Positions 1 through 11,580 of a stretch of 64,000 bases of DNA are shown one piece after another. Origin of the DNA: Knufia peltigerae (lineage: Eukaryota; Ascomycota; Eurotiomycetes; Chaetothyriales; Trichomeriaceae); NCBI GenBank assembly GCA_030247855.1, contig JAPDRN010000024.1, positions 62,001 to 126,000 of the forward strand, given 5' to 3'. The notes under the pieces are model-generated. The model was given only the letters and a program-made list of their open reading frames with translations. It ran no database searches and was not told the DNA's origin. The number at the start of each line of letters is the position of its first letter. The first letter of the stretch is position 1. The position numbers were made by a program, and so were the translations under genes.

Positions 1-23
1 GGGAAACAATCATCACTGCGTAC

Positions 24-249
24 CTCTGGCCAGGGCCGTGCCCATCCCAACCCACAGTCCCGTCCCAATACCACCTCCGAACGCCATCATCATGATCTGG
101 CGAGACGAGAGGGCACGACGGTAGCCGTGGTCGACACGGGGGGCTCCAGACACTTCATATCGATCGCCCACTTCCTGGTTGATCTCTTCGTCGCCGGCCA
201 TGACATTCTTGCCAACGTCTGCCACGGGAGGGCTTTTAATCTCGGCCAT
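24..249 (-). CDS. Amino acid permease, 5' exon only (runs off the left edge)
   Basis: This is the first exon of a membrane amino acid transporter of the yeast-type AAT/APC family. About 45 hydrophilic N-terminal residues are followed by a basic stretch (RRALSSRQIMMMAFGGG) and then IGTGLWVGMGTALARG. That is the family's hallmark start of transmembrane segment 1 (R-x-L-x-x-R-x-I-x-M-x-A-x-GG-x-IGTGL-x-VG-x-G). A GTACGC donor follows at 23-18, so the rest of the protein lies beyond position 1. The ATG at 249 is the only sensible start. A TATA-like TATAAAG on this strand (316-322) sits about 70 bp upstream. Substrate cannot be told from this fragment. Confidence 0.85.
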
Positions 250-713
250 CGTAGCTCGGTGTTGCTGGATATGGAATGCACTGGTACACGTCTTTGGAGT
301 GGCCAGTTAGAGACACTTTATAGGGAACGACCCCCCAAAACTTGGCTGTTCGGGGAGAGCCATGTTGGATCGGCTTGGCGCGCCTCGGCGCAGTATTGCC
401 TCGTACTCCGCCGGAAGCTTATTTCTGAATCTGCGGGGCTAAAGGGCAAGGCTCAGCCGTTCCACGCACTCCACCGCATACCTCCGGTATGTTCCCCCAT
501 ATAGCGACGTTTCCACGTGTGTTCTCCCCGGAAATAAAGAACCGAGGCCTGGAATATTCCGTGTTTCTTTGATGACAAGAGAAAGGCCCATAATATCATT
601 CCTCTCCATTCGACGGGCGTACACTACCTACAACATAAGCATCTCTCTATCATATTGTATCTACTAGGGGCTGGGTACCCTGTTTAGCCGCCGGTAGAGC
701 AGATCTCGCAAGA
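250..713. promoter_or_regulatory. Permease promoter / AKR 3' flank
   Basis: This gap lies upstream of the permease and downstream of the aldo-keto reductase, both on the minus strand. It holds a TATA-like TATAAAG read on the minus strand at 322-316. I see no further gene. Confidence 0.45.
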
Positions 714-1938
714 TCAGTCATCGTGCCAGATGCCCACGGCCCTAGATCTGATAGTTAGCAAGGTTGGGGGGAGGGCCAGGGGAAAGTTCTCTTGAGCATA
801 CCATCCCGGGTTATTGTATCGTTTTGGCATCCCTCTACCGATCGAGCTGATGGTCGTCATATCTTCCATCGTGAGCTCAAAGGTTTGGATGTTCTCTTGG
901 ATACGTTTTTCGCTCGACTTTCGAGGCCCCAGGTTAGCGTGAGTACTCCTCCGTCGGATCACGCCAGGTGTCGAGACTCACAGACTTGGGCACCACCGCC
1001 CAACCACTCTGAATACCCCAGGAGATCAGGCACTGGGCCACGTTTCGCCCGTGTTTGGCAGCGATCTTTTCCAAAGACGTCTCTTTGATCAGTTGTGATG
1101 ATGGGGACCCTAGAGGGGAATACGCTATCAAAGCGATCTGCTTTGATTTGCAGTAGCTGACGAGCTTATCTTGGGGTAGAGACGGGTGTAATTCGACCTG
1201 ATTCGCAGCAGGAACGATAGTGGCGATCCTCAAAATTTTTTCCAGATTCGTCGTGCTGCAATTGCTCACACCTATAGCTTTGACTTTGTCTGGGTGTCGT
1301 TGGAAGATCGCTTCCATTGATCGCCAGGCGTCAAGAAAGCCCCAGCCTTCCTCATAGTCGGGTGAGCCGTCGGGACGCCGAGGAAACTTTTTGTCGTTGC
1401 CATTCGGATTCAAAGACACGGGCCTGATTCCAGATGAGTATTCGAGACCTGGTAAGTGGAAAGGGGCTTGCCGAGGGTGTTCACCAGTGCATCAGCCAGA
1501 GATCAATGTAATCCAGTCCGAGAGCTCGAAGGCTGTTGTCGAGGGATTCTTCTGCGCGGCTGAGCCACGTAGGCCATACTTTGTCCGTCACAAAGATGTC
1601 GGAGCGAGGAATCCCCGATCCTCGAATGGCTTTGCCGATTGGTGCTTCGTTACTTTTGCGACCTGTATGTCAGCAGTGGTGTCGTAGCCCTTGGACGAGA
1701 GCCGTACCCATAGGACGCTGCCGTATCAATGTGCCTATAACCGGCTTTCAGCGCCGCTGACACGACTAGGGTTCTGGTCAGTCACTGAGAAACTGGCGAT
1801 GGGAATCATTCCATTATTCCCTGGGACTGGTATGTCCAGACCTTCCGTTGCAACGGCATCCGTGGACTGCCATGTCCCCAAACCTATGACAGGGAGTTTG
1901 GCGCCGGTGTTGAGTGTGATCACACGATTTTCCGCCAT
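714..1938 (-). CDS. Aldo/keto reductase, 5 exons
   Basis: NADPH-dependent aldo-keto reductase, a cytosolic single TIM barrel that reduces aldehydes or ketones. My splice model uses exons 1938-1842, 1765-1708, 1652-1485, 1423-982 and 917-714, giving 322 residues. This is normal for AKR. All four catalytic residues are visible after splicing: Asp in GYRHIDTA, Tyr in SYGNEA, Lys in FVTDKVW and His in LWLMHWP. The C-terminal cofactor region reads VVPKSSSEKRIQEN, as in glycerol or aldehyde reductases. An apparent in-frame stop after MHW is removed by the intron at 1484-1424, so the gene looks intact. It is divergent from the aminotransferase at 2306. The substrate is unknown. Confidence 0.9.
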
Positions 1939-2305
1939 TTCAGTCTCAAACTATAGTATCTGGCCGGAGCATTGGGGCACACCTGATGTAGGGATTGTAT
2001 AGTTCTGTTGTGAACGATACATCACGTGGCTGGCGCATCTAGACAAAGTTCCATGAGCACCGAAATAGGGCTTCCCCGTGTAATCACGGCAGCCCATCGG
2101 GCAAACCCTAACAGACCGTCAAAGGATGAGATAGAAACTGTCGGCGCTGGGCGCCCTACGATGAACCGCGCGTGGCGGCTCGTGTGAACAAATCCATGAT
2201 ACGCCTTGGGACATCGAAATTTCACTCATTGAAAGAGAGCCCGTTATCATGGTCTCAGGCTCTAAGAAGGCAGGTTAGACAGAATACTTCTGACGATAGT
2301 CGACA
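1939..2305. promoter_or_regulatory. Shared divergent promoter region, AKR / aminotransferase
   Basis: This 367 bp intergenic region lies between the start codons of two divergent genes, so it must hold both promoters. I could not single out a convincing TATA or factor site. Confidence 0.4.
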
Positions 2306-3935
2306 ATGCCATCCGCTACAATGACGTTCACTGTGTCCGAAAAGACACGAGCAGTGGTTTCGAGCTACGAGGAACATGTTGCAGGTGGTTTTGGACCGCT
2401 CCCGGTAAGCCATCAAATCTTCGATACTCGTCTGACTGACGACCTAATTCGGTGCAGGTCGCCCTCGTACGGGCCCAGAATTCAACAGCCTGGGATGTCG
2501 ATGGCAAGCAGTATCTCGATTTTGTAGACAGTACCTCCTCATTCGTTGAAGTAAGCGAATGCTGATATTCGGCGCCAGCTGAGTATGTTCTCGGTGGTCA
2601 ATATGGGGCATGGACACCCGCGGATTGTTTCGGCCGCAGTGAAGGCCGTGCAAGAAGCAGCTGTTGTTAACATCGCCTTCCTCAATCCTTTATACGCCAA
2701 GCTTGCCACCAGATTATGGGAGGTGAGCACCCTTGTCCTGCGTCGTACATATGACTGGGTAGCTCACGGGGACAGATATTTGGCTACGACAAGTTTGTTG
2801 GCATGACAAGTGGAGCCGAAGCCATCGACGCTGCAGTGAAGATAGCGCGCAAATGGGCGTACTTCAAAAGGGGAATTACCGACGGCACAGCACACATCCT
2901 TACAGCTACCGCCTGCTATCATGGCCAGTCCATGTCCACAGCGTCAATGGCAAGCAAAAGGTCACCGTGTATGTTTTGGTGTCTCTGGAGTAGTATCGTT
3001 GCAACGCTGATACTTTGGCAGACTTCAATCAGTATCTTCCGAATGTAGGGTCAACATCGCCCAGTGGCGTTCTGGTTCGATACGGGGTAATCGAGGACCT
3101 GCGTAAAGCGCTCAACAAAGATGCAGACAAGATTGTAGCTTTCATGATCGAACCAATCCAAGGCTCGGCCGGGTAAGTTATGCTCTTACCGAGTCGGATG
3201 ATATACTGACTCTGATCTCCAGTATTGTGGTTCCACCTCAAGGATATATCGAGGAAGTTGCAGCTCTTTGTGCTCAACACAATGTGCTATTCATCGCCGA
3301 TGAAATACAGAGCGGCTTAGGCAGAACAGGAGCGAACCTCTGCCACCAGCGTAATGGCGCTCGGGCAGACCTGGTGGTACTGGGCAAGGCCTTGTCAGGT
3401 GGTTTGTATCCTGTATCTGGAGTAATGGGCAATTCTGCGGTCATGGACATCGTCGGCCCTTTCGAGTAAGTTCCTTCGGGATGCTTCTCATCATCGACTC
3501 TGCTGACTTTCTCTTTTGAGGATCGGCACAACGATGGCAAACAACCCACCTGGATGTGCTGCGGCTTTGGCCGCTTTGGATGTGCTTCTCGAGGAGAGCT
3601 TGTCTGAACGTGCTAATCGGCTCGGCAAGATGCTTATCGATCGATTGAAGTCTTACAATTTGCCTCATGTGCTCGAATTCTCTGGGAGCGGACTGTTTTG
3701 GGCCGTCGTGATCGATCAAAAACCTCCCAAGATTACCGGCCGGAGAATTGCAGCTCTATTGGCACACCGAGGGCTTCTGGCGAGCTGCACGGCTGTCGGA
3801 GACCGACTCCGACTCTGCCCACCTTTGACCATCAGTGAGGAAGAGCTAATGAAAGGCGCAGAGATTGTTGCACGGGTATTTGATGAAGTCGAGCACACAG
3901 GGTATATCGCCGGAGAGCTCGTTGAATCAGTCTAG
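2306..3935 (+). CDS. Class III PLP-dependent aminotransferase (ornithine aminotransferase-like), 7 exons
   Basis: PLP enzyme that transfers an amino group between an amine or omega-amino acid and a 2-oxo acid. The exons I infer are 2306-2404, 2458-2523, 2579-2722, 2776-2968, 3022-3172, 3223-3465 and 3521-3935. They join in frame to 436 residues, the usual family size. Visible landmarks are the N-terminal VVNMGHGHPRI, the PLP-phosphate region TSGAEAIDAAVK, the Asp of FIADEIQSG that pairs with the PLP pyridine nitrogen, and the Schiff-base Lys in LGKALSGG. The nearest described relative by these motifs is ornithine aminotransferase. An amine-specific transaminase is possible. No lesion is seen. 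Confidence 0.9.
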
Positions 3936-4509
3936 TGACTGAACGACGATGCCTTCACGTTACCCAAAGAGATGTTGCCCCGGAGCTGGAGATTTAGGCG
4001 CTTTGACCTCAGTGTGAGAGATGAGCATGAAGTGCTGATGGAATAAGGATGGGAGTTGGGTGCAACTTCGAGTGAGTCTAGATCTAAAGTAAAGCTTCCC
4101 TTGTAGATATCTAGATTTGAAGTCCCGCTGGGTTTCGCCCATTATAGACTTTGTCTTGAGACAGCGTGTGCTAGGGAGGCTACAGCAGAAATGATACTAT
4201 TGCTAAGGGTGCATATGAACGTGAATCGGAAGTCAAGAAAAGAGGTGAACATAGAGGAAGAGGGCGAATTAGCTGGGCTGCCAGGAACTCGGAGCGGTTC
4301 GATCAATGCTCCTCCGTACTTGTGCCGCCAAGGCTTTGAATGTCTAGAGAAATCTGTTTCCAGTCTTTCGTCGAACTGCTCGAAGGGCCAGTTGATTGCA
4401 TACTCAGTACGGAGTAGTATGCATGCAACTCATATCAAGTGCTCAATCTCCCTCGTCTCTGTTGACTTTCCTGCACTCTACGGGAGCCAGCAGAGGGTCT
4501 GTTGCTTCA
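3936..4509. other. Intergenic, no gene recognised
   Basis: This is the 3' flank of the aminotransferase and the 5' region of the GNAT gene. Open frames extend upstream of the GNAT start (from 4396) but have no family character. Confidence 0.4.
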
Positions 4510-5004
4510 ATGTTGCACTCTGAACAAGTCATCTTCAAAGAACTACGCAAACTACCTCGATCAAACGTTCCAGCTATCTTAGACGACATGCGAAAACTAG
4601 AGAAAAAGACCTTTGCTGCAAACGAATTATTCTCTTTCGATGATAATATCGTTGGGAAGCCAAATATGGTCATCCTTGTTGGTCTCTCAAACGCTGGTGG
4701 GGTACAACAATTGACTGCCTATGCAGTTGGCGTAAGATGGAATCATCAACTTCTGCTACACAAAATCTGTGTAGCTCCAGCCTATCGCCGGAAGGGATTG
4801 GGCCGGAAACTATTGCAGATGATCATAGAACGCGCTCGTTCTTGGTCGTGTCGAGGAATTGACCTGTGGGTAGATGAGGCCAACCAAGATGCCAGGCGTT
4901 TGTACTCTCAGCATGGCTTCAAGGATGAAGAGGTCGTGCTAGACTATTATTCCAAAGGGCGGAACGGCATTAAAATGTGTCGGACGTGGAATGAGGACCC
5001 ATAA
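4510..5004 (+). CDS. GNAT-family N-acetyltransferase
   Basis: Acetyl-CoA-dependent acyltransferase of the GNAT fold. The diagnostic acetyl-CoA loop is clear: HKICVAP then AYRRKGLGRKLL (R-x-x-G-x-G/A). It is followed by an amphipathic helix and the C-terminal substrate strand region ARRLYSQHGFKDEE, where the family has 'A-x-x-L-Y-x-x-x-GF'. I prefer the ATG at 4510 (MLHSEQ), which gives 164 residues, the usual length. The frame is open from 4396 but that extension looks non-coding. The acceptor is unknown. Confidence 0.8.
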   Translation: MLHSEQVIFKELRKLPRSNVPAILDDMRKLEKKTFAANELFSFDDNIVGKPNMVILVGLSNAGGVQQLTAYAVGVRWNHQLLLHKICVAPAYRRKGLGRKLLQMIIERARSWSCRGIDLWVDEANQDARRLYSQHGFKDEEVVLDYYSKGRNGIKMCRTWNEDP

Positions 5005-5237
5005 GTCTCAGTGCCGCATACTCTGCAGGACTATCCCTTGCATCCCTTCGATATGAAGCCAGCCCCTCGAGAACTCTTCTTAAGTGCTCGCAGCCGCACG
5101 GCCGGATCGTCCTATGTGACCCTGAGCAGATCACAACACTGAGGCAGACTATACTGAACAAAAGACCACTTCCTCGACTGCCTGTCCAAAAAGCACTGCA
5201 GTGCCTTCCCACATGAATGACACTTGTTGAGGTGTTG

Positions 5238-8003
5238 ATGCTTTCCAAGCTGGGACTTGTCGTGTCGCTTCTGGTGGGCACTGCCTTAGCTACACCACAG
5301 CTCGCCTTTCCAATAAACGCTCAGTTTCCTCCGGTCGCTTACGTTTCTCAGCCATATAAATTCGAGTTCGCTGTCACGACTTTTGTGTCTACACTACCAC
5401 AGCTTGTCTACACCATTACCGATGCACCGAAATGGCTCGTTTTCGACAGTGCAAGTCGAGTCCTGACGGGAACACCACTCTCAAAAGATGTCGGAACAAA
5501 TACCTTTAAGCTAACAGCAGCAGATTCGACAGGCGAGGCGGCGACTACTATTACTTTGATAGTGCTTTCTGAGCTAAGCGTTTTGACGACGAATTCTCCG
5601 GTGCTTCCACCATTAAAAAAGGCCGGCCCAGTGTCAGCCCCGCAATCCCTGATATTGCATCCTTCGCAGCCTTTTGAAGTAGTCTTCCCTCCAGAGACAT
5701 TCCTGGGAACTGATTCGAGCACCAACTACTATGCGGCATCGCAAAACCATTCCCCTTTACCATCGTGGATAGAGTTCGACCCGTCGCAACTCTCATTCAA
5801 AGGTACTAGCCCTCCTTTGATTCCGCCCTCACCAGCACCTCAAACCTACGGATTTGTGATGATGGCTTCAAATATCCCAGACTTTACACAAGCCATGATT
5901 CAGTTCGACATTATTGTTACCGATAATGCCCTTGCGTTCACAACACCCGTACAACAATACAACATCTCTAGTAATGTCCGCTTCGAGACACCTCCCCTTC
6001 GTTCCTCCCTTTTGCTCAACGGCGAGGCCATCACAGACGGGCAGATTGCAAACGTGACTACGAACGCACCGGGTTGGCTCAAGCTAGACAAACGGCAGAT
6101 TACGTTGAGCGGCAGCCCTCCAGCTGCCGCTGACATTAACGTTACAATTAGTGTCACGGATACCTACAACGATATCGCGAACACGACGATTCAGCTTCAG
6201 CATGGGGGGCATATTGCCATGTCGATTGGTAGGATTGCATCTGTCAGAATAAATCTCGGTCAAGAGTTCTCCTACAGTGTGAATAACTCGGAATTTGCTG
6301 GGCCAGGACAGATGACCATCGATTTGGGAACCATGTCTAGCTGGCTTCACTTTGATGCGCAGCGGCGAATATTATCGGGCTACCCTCCGTTGGACCTGCC
6401 TTACAACACAATAAACATACCAGTAACGTTCAGGAATGTCACCATGGACATCATGGGCACTGTCGACCTGCAACCGGTGCTGATGAAGACCAAAGCCTCT
6501 GGCACGTCTATGAGTGGTACCCAGCCAACATCTACGACAACACCAAGTAAGACCGACATTTCCCACAGCACAGCTGCCCGACCCAGCACAAATCCCAGTC
6601 GGCATGTAACAACCATCATATTAGCAATGCTTGCCGTGGCATGCGGGCTTCTCACCATACTCTGTCTCGTACTATGGATTATGAAACGGAGAAGGGAAAA
6701 GATTCAAGATGTCGGCGAGCAAGAGCAAGAGCACTATTTGGGGGATAATCAGAGAGGCGAAGAGGCCACGACGGAACGTGCAGAACCCCCATCGAATACT
6801 CCGCTTCCTGTGCAGTTGATCAATTCTCAGGAAGCAGGCCCTGTTCCACCACCAAACGTTGATTTGACATGGAAAAGTGATGTGACGGGGCGACCTAGAC
6901 ATGGTTCTCCCGGACGAGCGAATCTGCCGTCAGCCCAAGCTCCTCGAAGCACATATACTGGGGGACCACTTGATAATCACCCGGTTCGAGGAAGTTTCCC
7001 GAACACTGGTGCACTGCGCAAACAAGTCCCTCCGTCGAGACAGGAGGCTCGCAACTCAGTACCTCAAGAGCCTTCGGTCTCGAAAATTGATGTGAATAAG
7101 AGAGAGTCACTAATACCCGTTCGTCAACTGAGGTTGCAATCTATAATTGGTCTTCCAAACAGGAGAAGCGGAGCTGGACATGGGACCGGCGTTCTAGTCT
7201 ACTCCGAGGCCGATAATGAGCACGAAACTCGGACAACGCAAACGCCCGTGGAGAGTAGGCGGACTACCATGGTGCTTGACTCATTCCCGAACCCGCCACA
7301 TGATATATCAAGAACGACCAAAGTCCCACCGCTCAACAACTCTGCCGGTCCTTCCCTGCACACTTCCGAGGACAGCAATCTTACTTTCGAGGTACGAAGA
7401 CAGCAATGGCATACTGAACGCGCTCGGGCACAGTTGGAAGGAGGAGCACGTTTCTCCAATGCAGGGTCCTCATTCGTGCCGAGAGGGCCCCGGGATCGGA
7501 CGGGGAAACATGCCGCTGCTCGCCATACCAAACCGTTGTCTTTGCTATCCTCGTACGAAGAGAATGACCGGCCTACTTCGAGAAAACCCTCCTGGTCGAG
7601 ATGGTCAGGCACTGGTCCGGCGGCTCACGATGCGTTCCGGTCCGCAAGTCCGCTGGATTCGCTGACCGAGAACCTGCCACAGCCCGGGAGATGCGCCGGT
7701 TTTACGAGCGCTGGGCAATTCGACTCTGCTGCATCTTCTGACAGCCAGTGGGAATTTGAAGATCTCGTCGACGAGGACACGAATGGGGCGACGCGTCAAT
7801 GGCAGACGAATCGAAAGCCAGCAACCACGCCGCGGCTGCCTTTTGACACTGTCCCAAGCTCACGGCAAAGCACCAGTAGTGAGGTTCCTCCAACACGACC
7901 CTCAAGGGCACGACTGTCAGATGTGAGGAGGAAGCATGCCAGTGTAGCGGATGGGGAGCTGAAAACATACCAGAGTCAGTACGGAAATTTTCGCTTCATA
8001 TGA
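5238..8003 (+). CDS. Axl2/Bud10-like polarity protein with cadherin-like domains
   Basis: Type I membrane protein expected at sites of polarised growth or septation in fungi. A signal peptide begins at MLSKLGLVV (ATG at 5238) and ends near LATPQ. An in-frame ATG at 5217 would add seven residues. The extracellular part (to about residue 455) has repeated Ig/dystroglycan-type cadherin-like modules with the recurring 'P-x-W-L-x-F-D-x-x-x-R-x-L-x-G-x-P' pattern, seen at WLVFDSASRVLTGTP and WLHFDAQRRILSGYP. A Ser/Thr-rich stalk follows, then one transmembrane segment at about residues 458-482 ending in KRRRE. The long cytoplasmic tail is Pro/Ser/Arg-rich and low in predicted order. The gene has no intron. 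It is a conserved housekeeping-type gene and probably marks the left flank of the accessory region. Confidence 0.85.
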   Translation: MLSKLGLVVSLLVGTALATPQLAFPINAQFPPVAYVSQPYKFEFAVTTFVSTLPQLVYTITDAPKWLVFDSASRVLTGTPLSKDVGTNTFKLTAADSTGEAATTITLIVLSELSVLTTNSPVLPPLKKAGPVSAPQSLILHPSQPFEVVFPPETFLGTDSSTNYYAASQNHSPLPSWIEFDPSQLSFKGTSPPLIPPSPAPQTYGFVMMASNIPDFTQAMIQFDIIVTDNALAFTTPVQQYNISSNVRFETPPLRSSLLLNGEAITDGQIANVTTNAPGWLKLDKRQITLSGSPPAAADINVTISVTDTYNDIANTTIQLQHGGHIAMSIGRIASVRINLGQEFSYSVNNSEFAGPGQMTIDLGTMSSWLHFDAQRRILSGYPPLDLPYNTINIPVTFRNVTMDIMGTVDLQPVLMKTKASGTSMSGTQPTSTTTPSKTDISHSTAARPSTNPSRHVTTIILAMLAVACGLLTILCLVLWIMKRRREKIQDVGEQEQEHYLGDNQRGEEATTERAEPPSNTPLPVQLINSQEAGPVPPPNVDLTWKSDVTGRPRHGSPGRANLPSAQAPRSTYTGGPLDNHPVRGSFPNTGALRKQVPPSRQEARNSVPQEPSVSKIDVNKRESLIPVRQLRLQSIIGLPNRRSGAGHGTGVLVYSEADNEHETRTTQTPVESRRTTMVLDSFPNPPHDISRTTKVPPLNNSAGPSLHTSEDSNLTFEVRRQQWHTERARAQLEGGARFSNAGSSFVPRGPRDRTGKHAAARHTKPLSLLSSYEENDRPTSRKPSWSRWSGTGPAAHDAFRSASPLDSLTENLPQPGRCAGFTSAGQFDSAASSDSQWEFEDLVDEDTNGATRQWQTNRKPATTPRLPFDTVPSSRQSTSSEVPPTRPSRARLSDVRRKHASVADGELKTYQSQYGNFRFI

Positions 8004-8421
8004 ATACATGCAAATGTGCCAAGTTGCTTTATTTCCTGTCGGCCTCATCATTCGGCTTTATCGAGTTCCGAGTAGACGGGGTCGGCATAGGTTTTCTCTT
8101 TCAGTGACCAGGCCTCGGAGATTAGAAGAAGTAGTCACACAATATCTAAGCCAGATGGTCTACTCGTGGTGTGTTGATCCTCATCCACTCTGCGAGTCAA
8201 TATGTGATACCACGCGCGTGACAGGCTGCGCATCTGTGACTCTCGGCACTCGGCACAAGACTTCGGTACAGACTGACCAGGTCGGGGCAGCTGTGGTAGT
8301 GCGACAATACATCGAAAAGATTCGTCGCCAGGTCGAGCCTCAAAACAATAACTAGCGGCAACATCATGATGGCCAGGAGCAGGCACCAAATGATGCCTTC
8401 CCAACTTCTCCGCGGCACAAG
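8004..8421. other. Intergenic
   Basis: This is the 3' flank of the Axl2-like gene. Short open frames on both strands have no recognisable domain. Confidence 0.3.
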
Positions 8422-8823
8422 ATGGACTTACTGTTTCAGGTTCCTCGGGACCTCTGTCCGAACATGGACCTGCTGGAGACCGGCTTCGTCGAGCCATTGG
8501 ATTTCGACAACATGACCCTGCCATTAGGTGAAGACATTTCGCTTTGGACCGGCGAGCTTTTGCCGTATCTCTACCTATTCCGAATCAATATGTCCGGTGA
8601 CTCATTCAACTTCATGGTGGAAACCTTCACACTCTCAACGCTGAGGCAGATGAAAGATCAATGTCTTGAAATCTGTGGACCTTGGCTGTGCAAGCAGCTC
8701 AATCAGCGGCCCGAGAACCCGAATCGGGATGGCTCAAGGTCCGGCTTTACAGGGTTCAAACGACCAGTGCCGAAGCCAGCGGTGATAGTACAAACTGCAA
8801 AGATCTTGACGGGCATAAAATGA
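8422..8823 (+). CDS. Unrecognised small ORF, doubtful
   Basis: An open frame of 133 residues starts with MDLLFQVP. It has no signal peptide, membrane segment or motif I recognise. Composition is fungal-like and it could be an exon of a lost or lineage-specific gene. It lies in an otherwise gene-poor stretch between the Axl2-like gene and a P450. Antisense frames of similar length exist (8524-8135), so coding status is uncertain. Confidence 0.2.
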   Translation: MDLLFQVPRDLCPNMDLLETGFVEPLDFDNMTLPLGEDISLWTGELLPYLYLFRINMSGDSFNFMVETFTLSTLRQMKDQCLEICGPWLCKQLNQRPENPNRDGSRSGFTGFKRPVPKPAVIVQTAKILTGIK

Positions 8824-9625
8824 CTACGGCTGAATTTAGAGATGCGATGCTGAGAGTGCCAAAAGATGCCAATTCCTTCCCCGATAGAACTAGACATGGG
8901 CCGACGGCCTAGTTATTTTGGTGGTAGCAGTCTCATGTTTTGTAGAGACCGCGTCGTTCTGCATATTTGATGTCGAGAGAATCGGGTTATATCGAGCACT
9001 AGTTCTATTGTGCTTTGCAAAATTCCGTTAAAAGCCTTATTTTTTGCAGCATTCAACACTTCGAACCAACTAAATGTATGTGACACCATAGAATCCCGTA
9101 AAAAACAACCCTTCTATCTCATAATATCTCTGTATAGGTCTACTTAGAATTCGATTCTCTGATTCATCTATACTAGCAGTACTAGTTATAGAGATGTACT
9201 CGACCCCACGCAACAGTAAGAGAGTATCACTAGTCGATACAATATAACAGTAGTGATTACATTCCGCCATCGTACTTCATAACTCTTGTAAAGATTCTGA
9301 GTAAATTTATACAGAGACTTCATAGAATGAATTCGTTGTTGTTCCAGGATCGCATGTTGTCACATTTGGTCGGTTCGAAGTGTCCAGTGTTGCGCATATT
9401 GTAAAAGCTTGATGGTTTTACGGAATCTCGCGAAGCACAATATTTGGGAAACCACCCTGCGCCTCTGCCTCATAACTCCTAGTTGAGTCCTTCGTACTGA
9501 AATTCATCATTTTCATCGCTAAGCGTGATAGTATCACTGGTGATGATTTGTTGTATCAACGATTACTTTGAATGGCGCGTATTTCGCCAATTGGAAATGC
9601 AGATAGTCCTCATTGTCTAGAGAAG
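8824..9625. other. AT-rich gap without a gene
   Basis: About 800 bp, visibly AT-richer than the surroundings, particularly 8990-9320, with no credible coding frame. It separates the ordinary flank from the catabolic genes. I see no transposon ends or clear repeats. Confidence 0.4.
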
Positions 9626-11460
9626 CTAGGACAAATCGATAACTTGTTGCCTCGACTTGACATCTCTCGGACGAAGTATAATCTGAAGTGGCTTCTTCTG
9701 CCACAGAAGATAGACATTTTGCTTATCCCATCCCTCAATCTGGGGGGTAGCCTCGATATCGAAGTTAAACAACAGTCGGGCTAGGGTGAGACGCATCTCG
9801 AAGTACGCCAGGCTGAATGTATGTCATTAGTAAGTGGTTCGTCTCAAGGAATGTGACCCTCTCTGAGAGAGACTGCAGTACAGAATGTCAAAACAGCTGG
9901 ACAGTAATATATACTCACTTTCGACCAATGCAGTTCCTTGGTCCGTAGCTAAATGGCTGCACGACAGCCAGATTGTCGTTTTTGAAACGTGCATCCTGGC
10001 CCAACCAGCGTTCCGGAATGTACTCATCTGGTTCAGCGAAATACTCGGGGCTTCGAAACATTACCCAGTGATAGATTCCCACGGTTACCTGTAGATCGTG
10101 AGCCTTCTCAATCCCTACTTTCTCCAGGAAGACGGGTTCCATACATTACGGGGAACAGATTGGCCGGCAATTGTATCTGGCTCACGCGTTCGCCGAAGGA
10201 GGGCGCCAGGAACAGGGGGGTACAAACGGAAAGCTTCATCAATACAAGCCAACATGTACGACAATGAATTGACCGCCTGAAAATCAATCTCTTCTTCTGA
10301 GCTGAATGTGGTGCGTATCTCGTCGACCAGTTTCTTCAGCGCTTTAGGATGCTTCAAAAGAAAGAATGTGAGGCCTGACAAGAGAGTGGCTGTGGTTTCA
10401 CTGCCACCGAGCAGGACGGTGTCTCCGCTGGCGATGAATTCTTCTTGCGTCAACCCGCCCTCTGGAGCCGCCATCTTGGACATCAGATCCATGCGGTCGG
10501 TTTTCATGCCCAGGCGATGTAGTGCCTTGTGTTTGACGAGCTCGATGTGACTCTGAAACCCCTGGAGAGTTTCTTTGGGGGTCATCAATAGTAAAAACTT
10601 TTTGAGCAGGGGATAATAGTCGCTAGCCCGCAGCATGGTTTGCATCTTCAATGCCTCGAAAGTATAGTCTATCCAAGGGTGATTTTTGGAGAGTTTCAGG
10701 CAATCGAATGGATCCGCAAAGGCTAGGTCACCGATAACATCGAATGTAAAGTACTTTTTACGTGTTAGCTTCCTTAAAAACCCAGAGGGACCCAGTGTAT
10801 AGGGGTAGGTATTTACATTGTACCAGGTCACAATATCGATCGGTTCTCCTTTCTCGCTCAGCTTTCGTAGGCGTGCAACCAACAGGTCCAGATAGTACTG
10901 GATGATAGTCTCTTGGGAGCGAAGTGCCTTTTCCGAAAACCCATGAGATAACAACCTTCGAAGTTCTCCATGGCGTTTCGACGGAGCGGCAAATATGCTG
11001 AGTGCTCCTGCTGAGGTGTTGAGATACATCTGGGGATCCTTTGGCATTTCACCTCCAGTGCCATGCTTGTAGCCGTAGATGGCTTTCCAGGCATCAGGAT
11101 CCAGAAATGAAAGCTCGTCAGGTCCCAAGCGTACTGTGCGACCGTATTTCTTGTGCGCTTGCTCAACAGCGAACGGCAATTGGCCTTTCACCAGATGATA
11201 CACATACCACAAGCGAGTGCATCGTGCCAGAAAAGGCCCAGGGTAAGATGATAGAGGATGCAGATAGAGACAGTAAAAGATGGAAAGTGCATGGTACAAA
11301 ATGTACTGATTAGCGTTAGACAAGAGCTTCATAACTTCGCGGAGGCCCCCGAGGCTGAGACGACATTGCTTACCACTATCAACGAGGCCCCCAGGACTCC
11401 CTCCAGAGTTGGGTGCTTGATGTGCTCTCGCGCCCTGAGCAGCACTTCTTGGGCATCCAT
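9626..11460 (-). CDS. Cytochrome P450 monooxygenase (paralogue of the P450 at 56146)
   Basis: Haem-thiolate monooxygenase, probably ER-anchored. Exon 1 (11460-11374) encodes MDAQEVLL and a hydrophobic N-terminus. Exon 2 (11305-10817) contains YPGPFLARCTRLW and the family motif GPDELSFLDP. Later exons start at 10753 and carry the I-helix oxygen-binding motif GGSETTAT, the ExxR motif (EAFR) and FSYGPRNCIGRK with the haem Cys. The last exon (to TAG at 9626) encodes LAYFEMRLTLARLLFNFDIE. All core motifs are intact. It resembles the fungal P450 group that includes trichothecene C-15-hydroxylase-like enzymes, but substrate cannot be inferred. TTTTATAAAA at 11571-11580, about 110 bp upstream of the ATG, is a good TATA box. 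Confidence 0.92.
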
Positions 11461-11570
11461 GTTGGTAGTGATATTCAAGGAGACAATGGAAGAGGGCTAG
11501 AAGAACAAGATGCTACGGATGATCAGAGTCTCAGCATCCTATCGAACATCCTAGCAACCAGAGCGCGGGG

Positions 11571-11580
11571 TTTTATAAAA
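11571..11580 (-). promoter_or_regulatory. TATA box for the P450 at 9626-11460
   Basis: The palindrome TTTTATAAAA lies 111-120 bp upstream of the P450 start codon, in the 486 bp gap between it and the MhpD-like gene. The rest of that gap (11461-11946) shows no gene. Confidence 0.5.

Noticed and set aside
1424..1484. Apparent stop and frameshift in the aldo-keto reductase after MHW
   Set aside because: A 61 bp GT-AG intron at exactly this place restores the family motif LMHWP and the reading frame.
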